From the NCBI GenBank assembly GCA_014155875.1, contig JACEFZ010027748.1, positions 1 through 64,000 on the forward strand: 64,000 bases of DNA, read 5' to 3'. The notes below the pieces were generated by a model. It ran no database searches. It worked only from the letters and a program-made list of their open reading frames with translations, and had not been told where the DNA came from. Positions 1 to 10,958 of this stretch are shown here, piece by piece (position 1 is the first letter of the stretch; every line of letters begins with the position of its first letter). Source of the stretch: Cepaea nemoralis (lineage: Eukaryota; Mollusca; Gastropoda; Stylommatophora; Helicidae). A program made the translations under genes and the position numbers.

Positions 1-1
1 G

Positions 2-157
2 GAGACTGACTACTTAGGAGAAATTCCTGAGAGCTACCAGTCTCTTGATAGCGTCCAATTAACATTGATTATTTGGACCAACACTTTGAGTGCCTACCAA
101 GATTATGGTGAAACCACTTGGTTTGAGGAATGGCACCAGTTCACCTTGTCTGCATGA
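2..157 (+). CDS. Possible C-terminal coding fragment entering from the left edge
   Basis: The frame is open from the window edge for 51 codons and ends at TGA 155-157. The peptide is acidic and aromatic-rich (residues such as YLGEIPESYQSL near the start and WFEEWHQF near the end) and is not low complexity. I do not recognise a family. It could be the last exon of a host gene or the end of a degraded transposon ORF. Nothing downstream to 1248 extends it. Confidence is low because of the length. Confidence 0.22.
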   Translation, partial: ETDYLGEIPESYQSLDSVQLTLIIWTNTLSAYQDYGETTWFEEWHQFTLSA

Positions 158-1248
158 TGTCTGCATGAGGACAGACATGACTTAGGACATTCAATATCCC
201 AGACAGATTCAGGGAAGGCATTTAATGTTCGACAAGACTGTGCGACCAGCCCTTCCGACAAGACAGTATGAATGAATCAGAAAGGGAAAGAGTAAGTGAG
301 GTGAACTTATATGGGAAACACTCCATTACACAAATGTATATGAATATGTATGTTTTGAGCTATAGATGTTCTAAATAGTTTTATTAATATATACATATAT
401 ATTTATTTATTTAGAACTGATATATGTTTATGTAACATGCCATCATATATATCATCATACCATCATATATTATGACTTGAATGTATGTTTATATGAATGT
501 ATAGACATATGTGTTTTGAGATGTGTAGACGTAGATACTACCCATCTCCGTTCGTTTCATTCCAGATCTCTTAGGAGCAATGGACAGTCAACAACCCATA
601 TCAGGAAGTGACTTAGCCTTGTGAGGGACCAATTTGGACTCCTTCAATCTGACAGTGAACTGCGTCTCACTGGGGGAAGCATGACCTATGTGACCTCTTA
701 AGTTACGTATACCATAATATAATCATCATCATCATATGATCATCCATAGCAATAATAAACACAGTTGTTGTATTTTAAACTCAGTTGTCTGTATAATTCT
801 AAATGTTTATAAATGTTTGTGTAGCGTAATCAAGTACACACATTATATCATTTAGTGGGGGTTCGCACATATTGTCCAGAAGTGGGAATCTATGTCCGGG
901 AGGTATCTTGCCTATGCAGTCATAAGTAACCAGATTACGTTGCATGTCTTAACTCCTCCTTTCTCACTTCTGGTGATACCAAGTACAGCCACATCTATAT
1001 ATATAGATATATTCTATCTTCAACGAGCCACTTCTTCGCTGTTTTCTTGAGTATCAGGGACAGTGTCTTAAATCAGCATAACAGACATTTGTTCCACGTT
1101 TTCTCTCTGGGATCTGGGGTGTTAATTAGTCCCTTCTGACAGAGTTAGGGGATCTTAAACTGCATCCAGAACTAAACACCAGTAGAAGAAAATGATTTTG
1201 GCTGAGTGGTTGCCCATCTGGGATCTAACCCCAGCCAGTTGGTGACAC
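158..1248. other. Intergenic, no gene seen
   Basis: AT-rich DNA with short TA/ATC-rich stretches (about 380-470 and 718-740). A weak tRNA-like promoter resemblance lies at 1196-1240 (TGGCTGAGTGG followed 20 bases later by a GGGATCTAACCCC-like box). That spacing is too short for a tRNA gene, so at most it is a worn SINE. Confidence 0.5.
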
Positions 1249-1889
1249 TACTACTGTTTCTGCTGTTTTTACTACTGTTTCTGCTGTTTCTACTACTGTT
1301 TCTGCCGTTTCTACTACTAGTAGTACTAGTTGTTTCTACTACTGTTTCTGTTGTTTCTACTACTGTTTCTACAGTTTCTACTAATAGTAGTACTAGTTGT
1401 TTCTACTACTGTTTCTGCTGTTTCTACAACTAGTAGTACCAGTTGTTTCTACTACTGTTTCTGCTGTTTCTACTACTAGTAATACTAGTTGTTTCTACTA
1501 TTGTTTCTGCTGTTTCTACTACTGTTTCTGCTGTTTCTACTACTGTTTCTGCTATTTCTACAACTGTTTCTGCTGTTTCTACTACTAGTAGTACTAGTTG
1601 TTTCTACTACTGTTTCGGCTGTTTCTACTACTTGTAATACTAGTTGTTTCTACTACTGTTTCTGCTGTTTCTACTACTGTTTCTGCTGTTTCTACTACTG
1701 TTTCTGCCGTTTCTACTACTGTTTCTGCTGTTTCTACTACTAGTAGTACTAGTTGTTTCTACTTCTGTTTCTGCCGTTTCTAATACTCGTAGTACTAGCT
1801 GTTTCTACTACTGTTTCTGCTGTTTCTACTACTGTTTCTGCTGTTTCTACTACTGTTTCTGCTGTTTCTACTACTGTTTCTGCTGTTTC
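1249..1889 (+). repeat. Minisatellite of 21-bp and 25-bp units with a 155-bp higher-order repeat
   Basis: The stretch tiles exactly into 21-bp units (TACTACTGTTTCTGCTGTTT plus C) and 25-bp units that carry an inserted TAGTAGTACTAG-like core and end in TTGTTTC. The order is 3x21, 25, 2x21, 25, 21, then three copies of a 155-bp block (25, 21, 25, 4x21) at 1425-1579, 1580-1734 and 1735-1889. The leucine/phenylalanine-rich frames across it shift at every 25-bp unit and are not genes. Confidence 0.93.
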
Positions 1890-1914
1890 TGTTACTAGTC
1901 AGTGCACTGGATTG

Positions 1915-1985
1915 ATTTTATGTGATAGTTAGCTTTCCCTATTACCAGTGTCCCTCGCCATCAGGCGAACCCACTCCGGCTTCTG
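1915..1985 (-). repeat. Fragment of a dispersed repeat also seen at 22735-22803
   Basis: Shares blocks such as AGCTTTCCCTATTA, TGTCCCTCGC and GGCGAAC with the reverse complement of 22735-22803. The two copies are diverged and have no coding content. It is probably part of a transposon I cannot name. Confidence 0.6.
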
Positions 1986-1988
1986 ATG

Positions 1989-2110
1989 TAGATAGATAGA
2001 TAGCTAGACAGACAGACAGACAGAACGAACGAACGAACAAACAGACTTTATTTTCAAAGGGTAACAAATTGGGCACGCAGGCCCGTCTTACATTCGGCCC
2101 TTCCATTCAC
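1989..2110 (-). repeat. Compound GATA/GACA/GAAC microsatellite abutting a possible LINE/SINE 3' end
   Basis: GATA, then GACA, then GAAC tandem units run to about 2042. They are followed by TTTATT at 2047-2052, which reads AATAAA on the minus strand. A minus-strand retroposon whose 3' end carries AATAAA and a simple-repeat tail would look like this, but the body of the element is not recognised. Confidence 0.45.
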
Positions 2111-2189
2111 TCATCTTTCTTTGATCAACAGTGCATAGGAAAAAACATTGTCACATGAATTTTGTAAACATAAACAATGCATATTACTA

Positions 2190-3882
2190 TGTTATGAGAC
2201 ACATCCACCACCCACCCACACATCCCCCATTCACTCCAACTCCCCCACCCAACTCCCCCACCCATAACCCACACACACATACATTCCCCCACTCATCCAT
2301 CACATCCCTACACCTACACATCTCCCCACCCACACACACCTCTCACCCACCACACATCCATCCACCCTCACCCCAAGCACACATACATTCAATAACCCGC
2401 ACAGCCCCCACCTACACACATCTCCCCACCAACTCACATATCCTCTACCCGTCCCATTACCCACCAACAATCACTCACCCACATATCCTCCTCCACCCAC
2501 ACACCTCCACCCACCCAGCCAAACACACATTCCTCAACCACACACACATCTCCCCGTCAACTCACATATTTCGCACCTACCCACACACAAATTCCGCACC
2601 CACCCACATAATCTCGCATCTCCCCCAGCCCACTTACAGATCCCGAGCCCACACCTACAAATATCCCCCACCATCTCCTAACCTGCACACACTCACCCAC
2701 CCACATTTCCTCTACCCACCCACACATCCTCCACCCACCCATCCCCCAACCAAACATCCCTTAACCACACACCCTTACTCATATACAATCACCCACCCAC
2801 ATATCCTCTACCCAACCACACATCCTCCATCCACCCATCCCCCAGCCACACATCCCTTAACCACACACCCCTACCCATATACACACACATCCCCACCAAC
2901 GCACAATCTCCCCACCCATACACACATCCCTCACATACATCCCCACCCACCAACACATCCCCCATTCACAAACACACACCTCCCATCCACGCACACACAC
3001 AACCCACACACACATCCTCAACTCATACACTCATCCCCTCACACATCCCTAGACACACGTACTTATCCCTCAACCACTAACACCCACACATCCCTTACCC
3101 ACTCATCAACACATACATCTCCTATCTACCCACCCACACTCACACACCCCAACCACCCATCTAAGCACACATTCCCACCCTCACACACATCCTTCACCAA
3201 CCCGCAAACCCAACCACACCTTCACCCACCCACACACACATCATTTATCCACACCCAGCTCCCCTCCCACACAACACCACACCCACACACATCCCAAAGA
3301 CACATCCCTCACCCACACACACATCTTCCCACAAATCTCCTACCCATACACACACCCCCAACTACAATCACCCTCACTACCCACACATACATCATCCATC
3401 CAGCCACACACCCCCACCCAGCCAGACATATCCCCCACCCACACACACATCTCCAAATCCATCACCCACACCCATCATGCACCCCTCCCCAACCCACATA
3501 CATCCCTCACACATATCTCACCCACACACACTCCCCACCAATCCACCCAAACATCCCACCCAGACACATCCCTCACCCCCAAACCAACAACCACCCCCAC
3601 CTGCACACATCTCTCACCCACCACATATCCCCACACCCACATCTCCCCACCCATATATACCCCCACCCATCCCATAACCCACCATCAATCATACACCAAC
3701 ATATCCTCCTCCACCCACTCACCCACAACCACCTAGCCAAACACATATCCCCACCCACACACACACATCTCCCCGCCAACCCATACATCCCGCACGTACC
3801 CACACACAAATCCCCCACCCACCCACACAATCCCACCCCGCCTACCCACACACATCCCCCCATCCCCAACCTACTATTATGA
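2190..3882 (+). repeat. 1.7-kb C/A-rich, G-poor low-complexity tract (CCCACCCACACA-like)
   Basis: Almost only C, A and some T on the + strand. Irregular CCCAC/CACA units contain longer internal duplications: about 90 bp at 2701-2796 is repeated at 2797-2886 with a 96-bp offset. A 583-codon open frame rich in H, P, T and S crosses it. That is expected when G is nearly absent, because TAG and TGA cannot form. It is not treated as a gene. Confidence 0.85.
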
Positions 3883-4010
3883 TCAAACTCCCACACTTTA
3901 CACACACACATACAGTGACGATTGTCGTGAGCATTGTCGCAAAATTGTAAAGGAAATGGAGAAAAATTGTACATATACATTTTGTAACTTAAAAATTAGT
4001 GATGCAATTC

Positions 4011-4012
<2 letters not shown>

Positions 4013-4103
<91 letters not shown>
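4013..4103 (+). repeat. (CT)n microsatellite
   Basis: About 91 bp of uninterrupted CT dinucleotides. Confidence 0.97.
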
Positions 4104-4107
<4 letters not shown>

Positions 4108-4398
4108 ATACTCTCTAATTCTCTCACCCACTCTACAGTGATGTACATGTGTTCATGTTATAAATTATAACATCAGTTGGCATTCAAAATGGTAATATGA
4201 ACATGAGAATACGCAACATATATGGAATAGCATGTTATATGATATGCGTACGCTTAAATCTCTCTCTCTCTTTCTCTGTCTTTCTCGCTCTCTTCTCACT
4301 AACACACACCCATAGACACTCACAAACAATGGCCGCACACATACACACATTAACAAATCCATTCTTCCACTGTCTTCTCTCGTTCGCTCACTCTCCCC

Positions 4399-4400
<2 letters not shown>

Positions 4401-4486
<86 letters not shown>
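4401..4486 (+). repeat. (CT)n microsatellite
   Basis: About 85 bp of CT dinucleotides, with a shorter CT run at 4259-4272 upstream. Confidence 0.97.
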
Positions 4487-4490
<4 letters not shown>

Positions 4491-4624
4491 GCAATCACTA
4501 TTTCACCCATTAAGTCACTCTCTCCATCTTTCATTTACTCAATATCACACTCTCTTTCACTCTAACTCACACGCAGACAGACACACACCCTCTCGCTATC
4601 AAATGCATACTCCCTCGCGTGCGC

Positions 4625-4816
4625 AAGAAAAGCATATACACATACACACACGAGCATACACACAATATACACAAGCAAATACACACATATCCCCACGCAC
4701 ACATACACACATCTACACCCATATACATATACTTACACACACACACAAATACACACTCCCTCGCATACACTGCATGCATGCATACATACACACAATCATG
4801 CACTCACATACACGAA

Positions 4817-4876
<60 letters not shown>

Positions 4877-4888
4877 CATATATATATA
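4625..4888. repeat. CA-rich tract ending in (CA)n-(TA)n next to element A
   Basis: Irregular CACATA/CACACA DNA leads into a pure CA run at 4825-4868 and then TA repeats. The tract meets the 3' end of element A at about 4888. A similar CA/TA composite occurs on the other side of element A (9037-9084). Confidence 0.85.
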
Positions 4889-4905
4889 GTAGTAGTAGGC
4901 CTCTT

Positions 4906-6427
4906 TCAGTCCTGAAGGCCTATAGAGTTGTGCCGCTTGGGAGGTGCCTGGCAGCACCGCTGGTGACTGTATAGTCCAATTCGAGAATGACAATCTCTGT
5001 CACAGTTTCCGCATCTGTGAGACGAGGCAAGTCCCGCAGTAAGTGACTGCTCTTTGAGCCTGTGCCGTCTCTCCTCAGTTTTTTGGATCTGATTGCGCTC
5101 AAAGAGCACCAGTCCGTTTCGTACATCTCTTCTCCAGGAGCATCTGTCTGTTGCAACTCTCTCCCACGTGTCTGGATCTATTCCAATGGTTTTCATATCT
5201 TGTTTACACACATCCCTATATCGCATTTGGGGTCTTCCGGTTGGCCTCTTTCCTGTGGCTAGTTCTCCGTAAAGGAGATCTTTGGGAATACGTTCGTCCT
5301 CCATTCGAGATACGTGGCCCAACCACCGGAGGCGTCTCTGCTTGAGGAGGGTGTGCACTGTGGTAATATCTGCTCTTTCAAGCACCTGTTTGTTTGTTAT
5401 GTGGTCTATCCATGTTATGCCCAGGATACGTCTCAGACATCTTATGTGGAAGGAAATCAACTTCCTTTCCTGTCTTGAGTACAGGGTCCAGGATTCAGAC
5501 CCGTAGAGTAGTGTGCTAACAACACAAGCTTTATATACTTGAGCTTTTGTACGCTCTGTTAGTCTATTATTCTCCCAAACTCTTTTAGCTAGCCTGGAAA
5601 ATGTTGTGGCTGCCTTTCCAATGCGTCTGTCGATTTCTGTCTCTAATGAAAGATTATCTGATATTGTCGATCCCAGATACACAAAATCGTGGACGACTTT
5701 CAATTCATAATTAGAGATTTTGATTGACGGAGGCGCATCAGCATCTTGTTCCATCACCTGTGTTTTATTTAGGCTAATGGTGAGCCCAAAGTCTTTGCAG
5801 GCAGCTGCAAAACGATCTATGAGCCTTTGGAGATCTTCTGCTGTATGAGTAGTCAGTGCTGCATCATCTGCAAAAAGTAGTTCTCTTACGCATCTTGGTC
5901 TTATTTTGGTCTTTGCCTTGAGTCTTGATGGGTTAAAAAGTTTGCCATCAGATCTTGTGTGGAGGTATATGCCTTCAGTGGCAGTCCCAAATGCTTGCCT
6001 TAAGAGAACAGCAAAGAAGATACCAAAGAGTGTAGGAGCAAGCACGCATCCCTGCTTTACTCCGCTGCTGATGCTGAATGACTGGGATGTTGAGCCGTCA
6101 AATAAAATGGTCCCCTGCATGTTTTCGTGGAATGATTTCACGAGACTAAGAAGGGTGGGTGGACATCCAACCTTTTCAAGGACCTTAAAAAGGCCGCTTC
6201 TGCTCACGAGGTCAAATGCCTTTGTGAGGTCGATGAAGGCTATATATAATGGCTTCCTCTGTTCTCTGCACTTCTCTTGGAGCTGCCGGAGTGAGAAAAT
6301 CATATCGATGGTGGACCTGTTGGGTCTAAATCCGCACTGCGATTCGGGGTAGATTCTTTCAGCAAGAATGTGTAATCTTTTAAGGATTACTCTGGCAAAA
6401 ATCTTGCCTGTAATGCTGAGAATATGA
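4906..6427 (-). pseudogene. Element A ORF, 3' part: reverse transcriptase and C-terminal domain
   Basis: The RT continues in another frame from about 6427 (one base extra, or two missing, around 6421-6427). The first ATG is at 6303 but the homology runs upstream of it. Motifs: FIDLTKAFD (metal-binding D), GVKQGCVLAP, LFADDA (catalytic D-D), FVYLGSTI, LLYGSESWT, RWLGHV. Near the C-terminus a C-x2-C...H-x4-C-type cluster (CGNCDRDCHSRIGLYSH) may bind nucleic acid. The frame ends at TGA 4906-4908, just before the tail. Apart from the single frameshift I see no stops. Confidence 0.85.
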
Positions 6428-8173
6428 AATGCCGCGATAGTTGTTGCAGTCGCTTCTGTCGCCTTTGTTTTTATAAAGGGTAACGATGTTTGCGTCTTTC
6501 ATATCTTGTGGTATTGATTTTTCTCTCCAGCAGAGTTGTAATATTGCATACAGTTCTGGGATGATTGTTTCTTTGCTACATTTTAAAATTTCAGGTGGAA
6601 TACTATCTTTTCCAGGTGCCTTGCCGGATTTGAGAGAGTCTAGTGCTTCGCTGATTTCTGTGAGGCAAGGTTCGTTATCCAAGGCATGCATGGCGGACTG
6701 TTGATCGATGGCTTCCAGAGCTTCTTCGCTGACAGTGTTATCCACTGAGTATAGCTCTGAGTAGTGTTCTACCCAGCGATCCATTTGTTTCGCTCGATCT
6801 TTTATGATTACCCCCTCAGTTGATCGTAAAGGGGCCATCTTATTTTTTGATGGACCGACAGCTTGCTTGATGCCCTCATACATTCCTCTTATATTTCCAG
6901 TGTCTGCACAAGTTTGAATTTGAGCAGAGAGCTGTAGCCAGTACCTGTTCGCACATCTTCTTGCCATCTGTTGTACTCTATTTCTGGCCGTTCGCAATGC
7001 CTGCAGTGTTTTCTCTGAAGGTGATGTTTTATACATCGAGAATGCATGTCTCTTTATCTCCAGGACTGGGAGCATCTCTTCAGAGTGTGCTTCAAACCAG
7101 TCGGTTGACTTAGTTTGCTTCTTGCCAAATGTTGATAGTGCTGTATTGTAGATGGTGTCGCGAAAATGACTCCATCTCTCGGTGGAATCTCCGTCTGTGG
7201 GGCCGGGCAGAGTATCCGCTAGAGCCTGCATGAATTTGTTGACCTTCTCTTTATTTTGGGTGCCACTGGTGTCAATGCGTGGTCTTCCTTCTGTTCGGCT
7301 TCTGTAGATTCTCTTGGGCTTTATCTTCACCTTGCTGGAGACGAGTGAATGGTCGGTGTCGCAGTCAGCACCATGATAGCTGCGAGTCATCCGTACATTG
7401 CGGAGGTTGCTGCGTTTAGTGAGCACCAGGTCGAGTTGGTGCCAGTTCTTTGATCTGGGGTGCCTCCATGACACCTTGTGTTGAGGTTTCGTGTCAAAGA
7501 AGGTGTTGGTCACGCACAGATTATGGTGGCTGCAGAATTCCAAGAGACGTTGTCCATTGTCATTGATCTTCCCAACGCCAAACTGTCCTAGACATGAAGG
7601 CCAAGATTCGTGGTCGGAGCCAACCCTGGCATTGAAATCCCCCAGGATAAAAAGATGTTGTTTCTCTGGTGTTTCACTGACTTCTTTGCTAAGGTCGTCA
7701 TAGAACTTGTCTTTAGATTCTGATGCTGCAGTTAGTGTTGAGGCGTAAACGCTTATAATACTAACTGGGCCTGCCTCTGTCTGGAGTTGGAGCTTCAATA
7801 TTCTTTCAGTGCCATCACTTGGTGGTATGATGGAATTGAGCAGCTTGTTTCTGATAGCGAAGCCAACTCCATGCTCCCTGGTCTCTCCGCACGGCTTGCC
7901 ATGCCAGTAGAAAGTGAAGTCCCTCTCCTTGATGCTTCCAGATTCTTGGAGTCTGGTCTCTTGCAGGGCGACAATGTTTATCCCCAGTCTTAGCAGTTCG
8001 TTGTTTATCACTGCAGTTTTGCGGGCATCCACAATCTCATTTAGATCGTCTGAGATGCCAGGGGTCATGGTTCTTACGTTCCATGTTCCCAGCCTTAGGG
8101 CCGGTTGTTTTGTTTTTTTCTTGCTGTTAGGTGTATAGATTGCGGTCCATGTGTCAGGATTTCCCCCTAAGCT
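6380..8173 (-). pseudogene. Element A ORF, 5' part: AP endonuclease and start of RT
   Basis: The frame is open from just after an in-frame TAG (8174-8176). The endonuclease start motif LGTWNVRT lies upstream of the first ATG (8068), so either translation starts at a non-ATG codon or the original start is lost. Visible exonuclease-endonuclease-phosphatase motifs are QETRL (catalytic E), GDFNARVGSD and a C-terminal TDHS (D-H pair). A linker follows, then the RT fingers (KSGKAPGKDSIPPE, then YKNKGDRSDCNNYRGIS). Here the frame leaves the family pattern and stops at 6380. The job of this part is to nick the target DNA that primes reverse transcription. Confidence 0.85.
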
Positions 8174-9036
8174 CTACACACCCTCAGGAGCAGATGAACC
8201 GTGGCGAGACAACACCTTATTGACTGGGGGCTGCCCAGCTTAGGCGGGCGGTAGCTGTCTAGTGAGATACGATGATCTCTCCCACCGTCGGAAGTAGCCC
8301 CTGGCGCCTTGCTCTACGCCAATCGAGCATTAAGACTTATAACCGGCAAATGCTACTTCCCGTGTTGTGTCACCGCTTTACGCGGTGCTGAAGTGACCTC
8401 TTCAGGGCACAAGCCTGGGCAATGGAAATCGGAGAACCAGCTGTTGCCCAGTAGCAGGTTCCCCCTCTCCACGTCGCCGATGTTGACCAAGGGAAAGGCA
8501 GTAGCCAATGCAACTTGGCATCGGTGCCGTCGCAGGAGTTGCCAGAACTATGTTGTTTACAACATGGAACTGCCTTAGGGACTCCATCTCCGGATTTGTC
8601 CTCAGGGTTTACTCCCGAAGCCTTTCCCATATGGGTATACCCGCAAGGCAGCGGAGGTTTGAGATTTAGAGTTCCCTCTCTTAGAAGAGATACCAACCAA
8701 GGCTGACGAGCCTCCTCTGCCCGGGAATCAATAAGGAGGGAAGTCTACCATTCTTCCTTCCTGGCAGTGACCATACTGATCGGATGACCGTAGCCATTGT
8801 CTCTACTGAGAGATCCTCTGCCTACCGTCACTGACTTGAAACCATAACCAACAACTATCTGTCGGCTGCTCCCAAGTCCAATCCACCACCTGCTCCCATG
8901 GCTTCACGTTACCCTGTTGGGGGGGCTAAACGGGTACTCCACCTTGCCCAAGGGTGTCCCGTAGGCTAGCGGAGGGAAGGAGGCACCTTACTTCTCCTTT
9001 GATAGGGTATACCCCTACCCCGCTACCCAGAAGCCC

Positions 9037-9084
9037 GATATATATATACACACACACACACATATATATACATACACATATATA
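9037..9084. repeat. (TA)n-(CA)n-(TA)n composite microsatellite
   Basis: Lies between the 5' end of element A and the start of a truncated element B tail. It has the same order of TA, CA, TA blocks as the far side of element A. Confidence 0.9.
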
Positions 9085-9699
9085 CCGGCAATGGTACACA
9101 ACCTGTGGTACTATTGACAGATGCAAAATCAGTACTCGAGGCGCTCCTGTCTGGGAAATTGCCAGTACTAAGGACACTACTTTCCGAACTTAGCAGTCAG
9201 CATAAGGTCACCATACAGTGGATACCATCCCACTGTGGAGTACCCAGAAACGACAGAGCTGATCAATTGGCTAAGGAAGGAGCCAAAGAAGAACAGCCTG
9301 ATGTGCCCGTTACATACCATCAAAAGAAAAGAATGATCAAATCAGTCAGAAAGCCACCAAAACCTGCTCAAGATGACTACCACATTATGGATAGACCAGA
9401 ACAAGTCATTATTCTGCGCCTCAGAACAGGACACAATAGATTACGCAACCACATGTATACAAAATTCAAGATTGGTGAAACAGCCATGTGCACATGTGGA
9501 TTGGAGTCGCAGACAGCAGAGCACATACTCCAAGACTGCCCAAAATATAACATATCTAGGCAAACCTTCTGGCCTAGAGCGACGACAGTGGAAGATAAAC
9601 TCTATGGACCGCTGTGTGAACTGAAAAAGACAGTTCAATTCATACAAGAGACAGCATTGCAGTTATAGACATATTTCAAGCGAACGAAAGAAGAAGAAG
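9085..9699 (+). mobile_element. Element B, 5'-truncated copy: RNase H C-terminal part and tail
   Basis: Starts abruptly inside the RNase H domain (TDAKSVLEALL) and is open to TAG at 9666-9668, about 190 codons. RNase H motifs: LTDAKS and HCGVPRNDRADQLAKEGA. The C-terminal Cys/His cluster (CTCGLESQTAEHILQDC) is typical of these elements. After the stop come about 30 bp shared with the 3' end of the full B copy (AAGCGAACGAAAGAAGAA) and a GAA tail. The piece is therefore a normal 5'-truncated insertion, flanked on both sides by microsatellite. Confidence 0.85.
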
Positions 9700-9778
9700 A
9701 ATACACATATATAAATACACCCACCAACACACACACACACACACACATATGTGTGTGTGTATATATATATATATATGC

Positions 9779-9843
<65 letters not shown>

Positions 9844-9888
9844 CACATATATATATATATATATACACACTATTGTATACGCACGCAC
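9700..9888. repeat. CA/TG/TA composite microsatellite with inverted halves
   Basis: (CA)n passes directly into (TG)n around 9749, then TA, TG and TA blocks follow. The CA-TG junction is self-complementary and could extrude a hairpin or cruciform. Confidence 0.92.
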
Positions 9889-10589
9889 TCACACCCACAG
9901 TCAGGCTGAGATGACGTCAGTCTCCATGCCATGTCTGCTGTTTGCCGGGGCAGGTAGATTCTGAGGGAGGTTGTGATAAAAAATTACCAAAATGTGTATG
10001 TTACCGGCCATGTAGAGTGATGATAATTCACACATAAATACTACAATGGTTGTTGAATGCAAGCATGCATTCATTATCATTGCCATCGCTCTGAATAGTC
10101 CATAAGAATATTAAATGATCGTCGCTGGATTGACACGGAAAACTGCTATTTCCCGCCATTGAAATATCCCATTACAGCATCATAGCATGCAGTCTTCATA
10201 ATTTCAGTTTGGAGTGTTACCTACCACCTAAATAGTCAAAAATTGCACAGTACGCGTACAAATTCATGCTCAATTTAATTATTTATATTAAATCAATGCC
10301 AAAAGTCTATATAAAACGGAATTTACGAGTCTACTTATGTCTTAAAAAGACAGTCACTTTATCTCGTTAGACGAAAAATTTGAGAATCCAAGATGTAAAC
10401 ATTCGTAGACAATGAAGGGAACTAGAATACTCGGGAGTCAGTTTCTGTTTTAATGCGATCTTGAAATAATCGGGGAATTTAATGCCACGTGTACTCTGTA
10501 TAGCCTTAAATGGAGGACACATTAACAAGAAAACGACAATCGCCGCAAGTACTTCTCTGGTAAAGTTCGACAACGTTTGAAACGTAGTG
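9889..10589. other. No gene seen
   Basis: AT-rich unique-looking DNA. A 68-codon minus frame (10367-10573) has no recognisable motif. A TGACGTCA octamer near 9912 is probably chance. Confidence 0.5.
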
Positions 10590-10958
10590 GCTACTTTATG
10601 TAGTGCAATTTTTGAGTTTCTCCTGTGTCCTCATCGTTAAGTTGTTTTATTAGCTTCCACAATTTCCTTGTGTCTCTTTCAAAGTTTAGAGACTCCGTTT
10701 TCTCCTGCCAGCTTTTCCGTCTAGCCTGCAGCTTGGCTTTTTGAAATTTGGCTTTTGCATGCTGGAATTTATTGTGGTGCTCTTGGCTGGGTGTGGCCTC
10801 TGCTTGCTTTCTACACACTTCCACATCATTATGCAACTGTTCCAGTTCACTACTCCAGTAGGGTTTATATTGTTTATGGACTCCTCTTGGTACTGTTTCA
10901 CAGACTGCCTATAGTATGCATTTCCCAAACTCTTCAACTACTTTATTTATTCAAAACA
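10590..10958 (-). pseudogene. Element B linker between endonuclease and RT
   Basis: A charged, coiled-coil-like stretch (ARRKSWQEKTESLNFERD, LWKLIKQLNDED) matches the same region in the copies at 40785-40990 and 24900-25290. It ends near 10955 where PLE sequence starts. Confidence 0.7.

Larger units (their letters stand above)
4889..9036 (-). mobile_element. Element A: nearly full-length RTE-like non-LTR retrotransposon
   Basis: Minus-strand element of about 4.1 kb: a GC-rich 5' region (about 8174-9036), one endonuclease-reverse transcriptase frame (8173 down to 4906) broken by one frameshift, and a very short 3' UTR (about 17 nt) ending in CTACTACTACTATATA microsatellite. A compact EN-RT frame without RNase H, plus a tiny 3' UTR with a simple-repeat tail, is the usual plan of the RTE group. 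The clade call is by resemblance only. The 5' region contains strong hairpins, for example CAC-C-CUUG/CAAG-GUG on the element strand near 8945. It is the best preserved mobile element in the window. Confidence 0.85.

Noticed and set aside
1196..1240. tRNA gene or SINE head
   Set aside because: Box-A-like and box-B-like strings are only about 20 bp apart and no cloverleaf can be drawn.
1206..1898. Series of overlapping Phe/Leu/Cys-rich + frames
   Set aside because: They are translations of the 21/25-bp minisatellite; 25-bp units shift the frame each time.
2131..3882. 583-codon open frame rich in His, Pro, Thr, Ser
   Set aside because: It lies entirely in a G-poor simple repeat where TAG and TGA cannot occur; composition is explained by the repeat and there is no domain.
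8181..8950. rRNA or structured ncRNA gene (GC-rich, hairpin-rich)
   Set aside because: Position and orientation make it the 5' region of element A; no rRNA-like conserved blocks seen.
8926..9036. HDV-like ribozyme at the 5' end of element A
   Set aside because: A short P1-like pairing (CUUCU/AGAAG) and hairpins exist, but I could not form a consistent P2/P3 set.
9905..9920. TGACGTCA as a CRE-type promoter element
   Set aside because: An isolated octamer with no gene nearby; expected by chance.
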